This document shows, in pieces, positions 62,491 to 64,000 of a stretch of DNA of 64,000 nt. Origin of the DNA: Planctomycetota bacterium (GTDB lineage Bacteria > Planctomycetota > Planctomycetia > Gemmatales > Gemmataceae). The notes under the pieces were generated by a model that ran no database searches, was not told where the DNA came from, and saw nothing but the letters and a program-made list of their open reading frames with translations. The translations under genes were made by a program, and so were the position numbers. The stretch is from the NCBI GenBank assembly GCA_016873225.1, contig VGXS01000016.1, forward strand, positions 1 to 64,000, given 5' to 3'. The first letter of the stretch is position 1. The number at the start of each line of letters is the position of its first letter.

Positions 62491-63513
62491 ATGAGAATTT
62501 CAGCGAGGGGTGCCTTCACCCTCATTGAACTGCTCGTTGTCATTGCCATCATCGCCGTACTCATTGGCTTGCTTGTGCCCGCCGTACAAAAGGTTCGCGA
62601 AGCCGCCAACCGCATGGCTTGCACGAACAACCTCAAGCAACTCGGGGTTGCCGCCCTGAATTACGAATCGTCATATGGACATATTCCACCGAGCGTGACG
62701 GTGGATCTGGCGACTGGCGCGGGCGCACCCTATCCCGGCGTGATTCACTCTTGGGCACCCAATTTCCTGCCCTACATCGAACATGAGGCCCTTTACAAGG
62801 CTTACAACCTGAAATTTCCCTGGCAGTCAAGCCCCACGCTCGTTCCCGGCACCCCTGATAACCAGGGCGTTGGCAAGAACCGCATCAAGACCTTCATCTG
62901 CCCGAGCAGTCCGAACTCGAATCTCACATGCGCTGGAACTTCGGTTGGCATGCCGTATACCGGACTAGCACCCACCGATTATGCCACCTGCACCTCGATC
63001 AACCAGGGATCGGTTTCCTTTTTCGGATACCCCAGCACGGCCAATTCAACAACATTGGCTAGTTCGATGCAGTTCAAGGTTTCAGGCAACGCCGCATCAA
63101 TCGCCGCCTTCGGTCTTCAAGCCTCCCAGCCCAACACCTTCGCCTCCATCCTGGACGGCACCACCAACACCATCCTGTTGTGTGAGGATGCGGGCCGCCC
63201 GGTCGAGTACATTGGCAGCACGGTCAAGAGCCAAACCAGCCGTGGAGACGGCGCCTGGATCAACCACGAAAACGACTACGGGTTGGACGGCACCGTATCC
63301 AAAAGCAGCCAGAGCGGTCCGGGCAACTGCGTCATCAATTGCACCAACGACAACGAGACCTACTCATTCCACACCGGTGGAGCCAACCTGGTGTTCACCG
63401 ATGGCTCGGTCCGTTTCGTCAGGGAGTCGATCTCTCCCCAGACCTACGCGGCGCTCATCACCGCGCGGGGCCAAGGCCTGACCGCGTCTGAAACCAGCCC
63501 GAGCACCGACTGA
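62491..63513 (+). CDS. DUF1559 protein with type IV pilin-like leader
   Basis: 340 residues; ATG at 62491 with GGAG 10 nt upstream. Leader [20 protein letters not shown] has the prepilin cleavage site after Gly7 and Glu at mature position 6. The DUF1559 body follows ([14 protein letters not shown] [33 protein letters not shown]) and the typical end [12 protein letters not shown]. Such genes are greatly expanded in planctomycetes and are thought to be pseudopilin-like surface proteins. Followed by a small lipoprotein gene at 63542, a common pair. Confidence 0.95.
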   Translation: MRISARGAFTLIELLVVIAIIAVLIGLLVPAVQKVREAANRMACTNNLKQLGVAALNYESSYGHIPPSVTVDLATGAGAPYPGVIHSWAPNFLPYIEHEALYKAYNLKFPWQSSPTLVPGTPDNQGVGKNRIKTFICPSSPNSNLTCAGTSVGMPYTGLAPTDYATCTSINQGSVSFFGYPSTANSTTLASSMQFKVSGNAASIAAFGLQASQPNTFASILDGTTNTILLCEDAGRPVEYIGSTVKSQTSRGDGAWINHENDYGLDGTVSKSSQSGPGNCVINCTNDNETYSFHTGGANLVFTDGSVRFVRESISPQTYAALITARGQGLTASETSPSTD

Positions 63514-63541
63514 GCCGCAAAAAACCAAAGGAGAATCAGGA

Positions 63542-63982
63542 ATGCTTCGCACCATACTGTTGTACGGCTTGGTTGCCATGGTTGGCCTGGGCTGCGGCGC
63601 TGACCGCAAGCTTCAAGTGGTGAAGGCCTCGGGCGAGGTTTTGGTGGGCGGGAAACCGGCCGAGGGAGCCCTGGTGGTGTTCCATCCCCAGGAAAAGGAT
63701 CGCGAACGGGATGTGAAGCCTTTCGCCAAGACCGATGCCCAAGGCAAGTTTGTGCTCAACACCTACGAGGAAGGCGACGGCGCCACTCCGGGCGAATACA
63801 AGGTGACCATCGTTTGGAACAAGGCTGACGGACCCGCGCCCAAGTTTTCATTCAGCGAGGAGGGTGGAAAGTCGACAGGTCCCGACCGCTTGGGTGGCCG
63901 TTACGGCAATCCGGCGAACACCTCCCTTTGGAAGACCGTGAAAAAGGGTGAGGCCAACCTGTTCAAATTCGAGCTCAACTGA
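63542..63982 (+). CDS. Carboxypeptidase-regulatory-like lipoprotein
   Basis: 146 residues; ATG at 63542 with AAAGGAG 8 nt upstream. Lipobox VGLGC at residues 14-18. The body is one beta domain: ASGEVLVGGKPAEGALVVFH, ...TDAQGKFVLNTYEEGDGATP and GEYKVTIVW. Belongs to the small lipoproteins that usually follow DUF1559 genes. Related in domain to the 57390 protein. Function unknown. Confidence 0.9.
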   Translation: MLRTILLYGLVAMVGLGCGADRKLQVVKASGEVLVGGKPAEGALVVFHPQEKDRERDVKPFAKTDAQGKFVLNTYEEGDGATPGEYKVTIVWNKADGPAPKFSFSEEGGKSTGPDRLGGRYGNPANTSLWKTVKKGEANLFKFELN

Positions 63983-64000
63983 CGGTCGCCCATGGCCATT

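Overview
The window looks like a piece of a planctomycete chromosome (Planctomycetota, probably class Planctomycetia; the order cannot be fixed from this sequence alone). The DNA is GC-rich. It carries a set of families typical of that phylum: PSCyt1/DUF1549 and PVC-type heme proteins, DUF1501, DUF1559 with a type IV pilin-like leader, DUF1080 (three copies), a sulfatase, Tat-exported Gfo/Idh/MocA oxidoreductases, a BBP7-like outer-membrane protein, OmpH and LpxC. No rRNA operon, CRISPR array or intact prophage is visible.

Layout. 1-12.7 kb is a catabolic and secreted-protein region: a truncated PSCyt1/DUF1549 gene, a two-domain sulfatase, a TrhO-RluA fusion for RNA modification, an SGNH hydrolase, a large heme-binding propeller protein and two Gfo/Idh/MocA oxidoreductases. 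12.7-13.75 kb holds REP-like palindromes and a RAYT transposase whose own reading frame contains REP-derived sequence. 14-17.4 kb has a small membrane protein and a second PVC-type heme protein. 17.4-19.75 kb is an accessory cassette: a HAD-like phosphatase, two related small helical proteins, an ECF-like sigma factor and a noncoding repeat tract. 19.8-26.3 kb returns to secreted proteins (DUF1080, LamG-like, DUF1579-like, an S9 dipeptidyl peptidase). 26.3-28.1 kb is a second accessory patch with another sigma-like protein and hairpin-rich spacers.

28.1-32.7 kb is a three-gene efflux operon (TolC-like, HlyD-like, MFS) in which the TolC-like gene has a frameshift. 32.8-34.7 kb carries a short TspO, an SDR and a DUF1080 protein. 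34.8-41.35 kb is a seven-gene Tad/Flp pilus assembly operon without pilin or secretin. 41.5-48.3 kb holds propeller proteins, a DUF309 / SpoIIE-like phosphatase pair, a UbiA-type prenyltransferase and a ceramidase-like enzyme. 48.36 kb is recA with a large palindrome upstream, followed by a TPR protein, a DUF4166 protein and tRNA-Leu(TAA). 51.48-52.17 kb is gene-free with inverted and direct repeats. 52.2-57.8 kb is a minus-strand cell-envelope cluster. 58-60.9 kb encodes OmpH, LpxC and a Gfo/Idh/MocA protein, pointing to outer-membrane and lipid A synthesis. The window ends with DUF1501, DUF1559 and a small lipoprotein.

Most genes sit in short tight operons, often with ATGA overlaps. The most unusual parts are the REP-invaded RAYT gene, the two sigma-like accessory patches with structured spacers, the approximately 70-bp degenerate repeat tract, and the gene fusions (sulfatase-sulfatase, TrhO-RluA). 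All functional calls come from reading motifs by eye; no database search was run.
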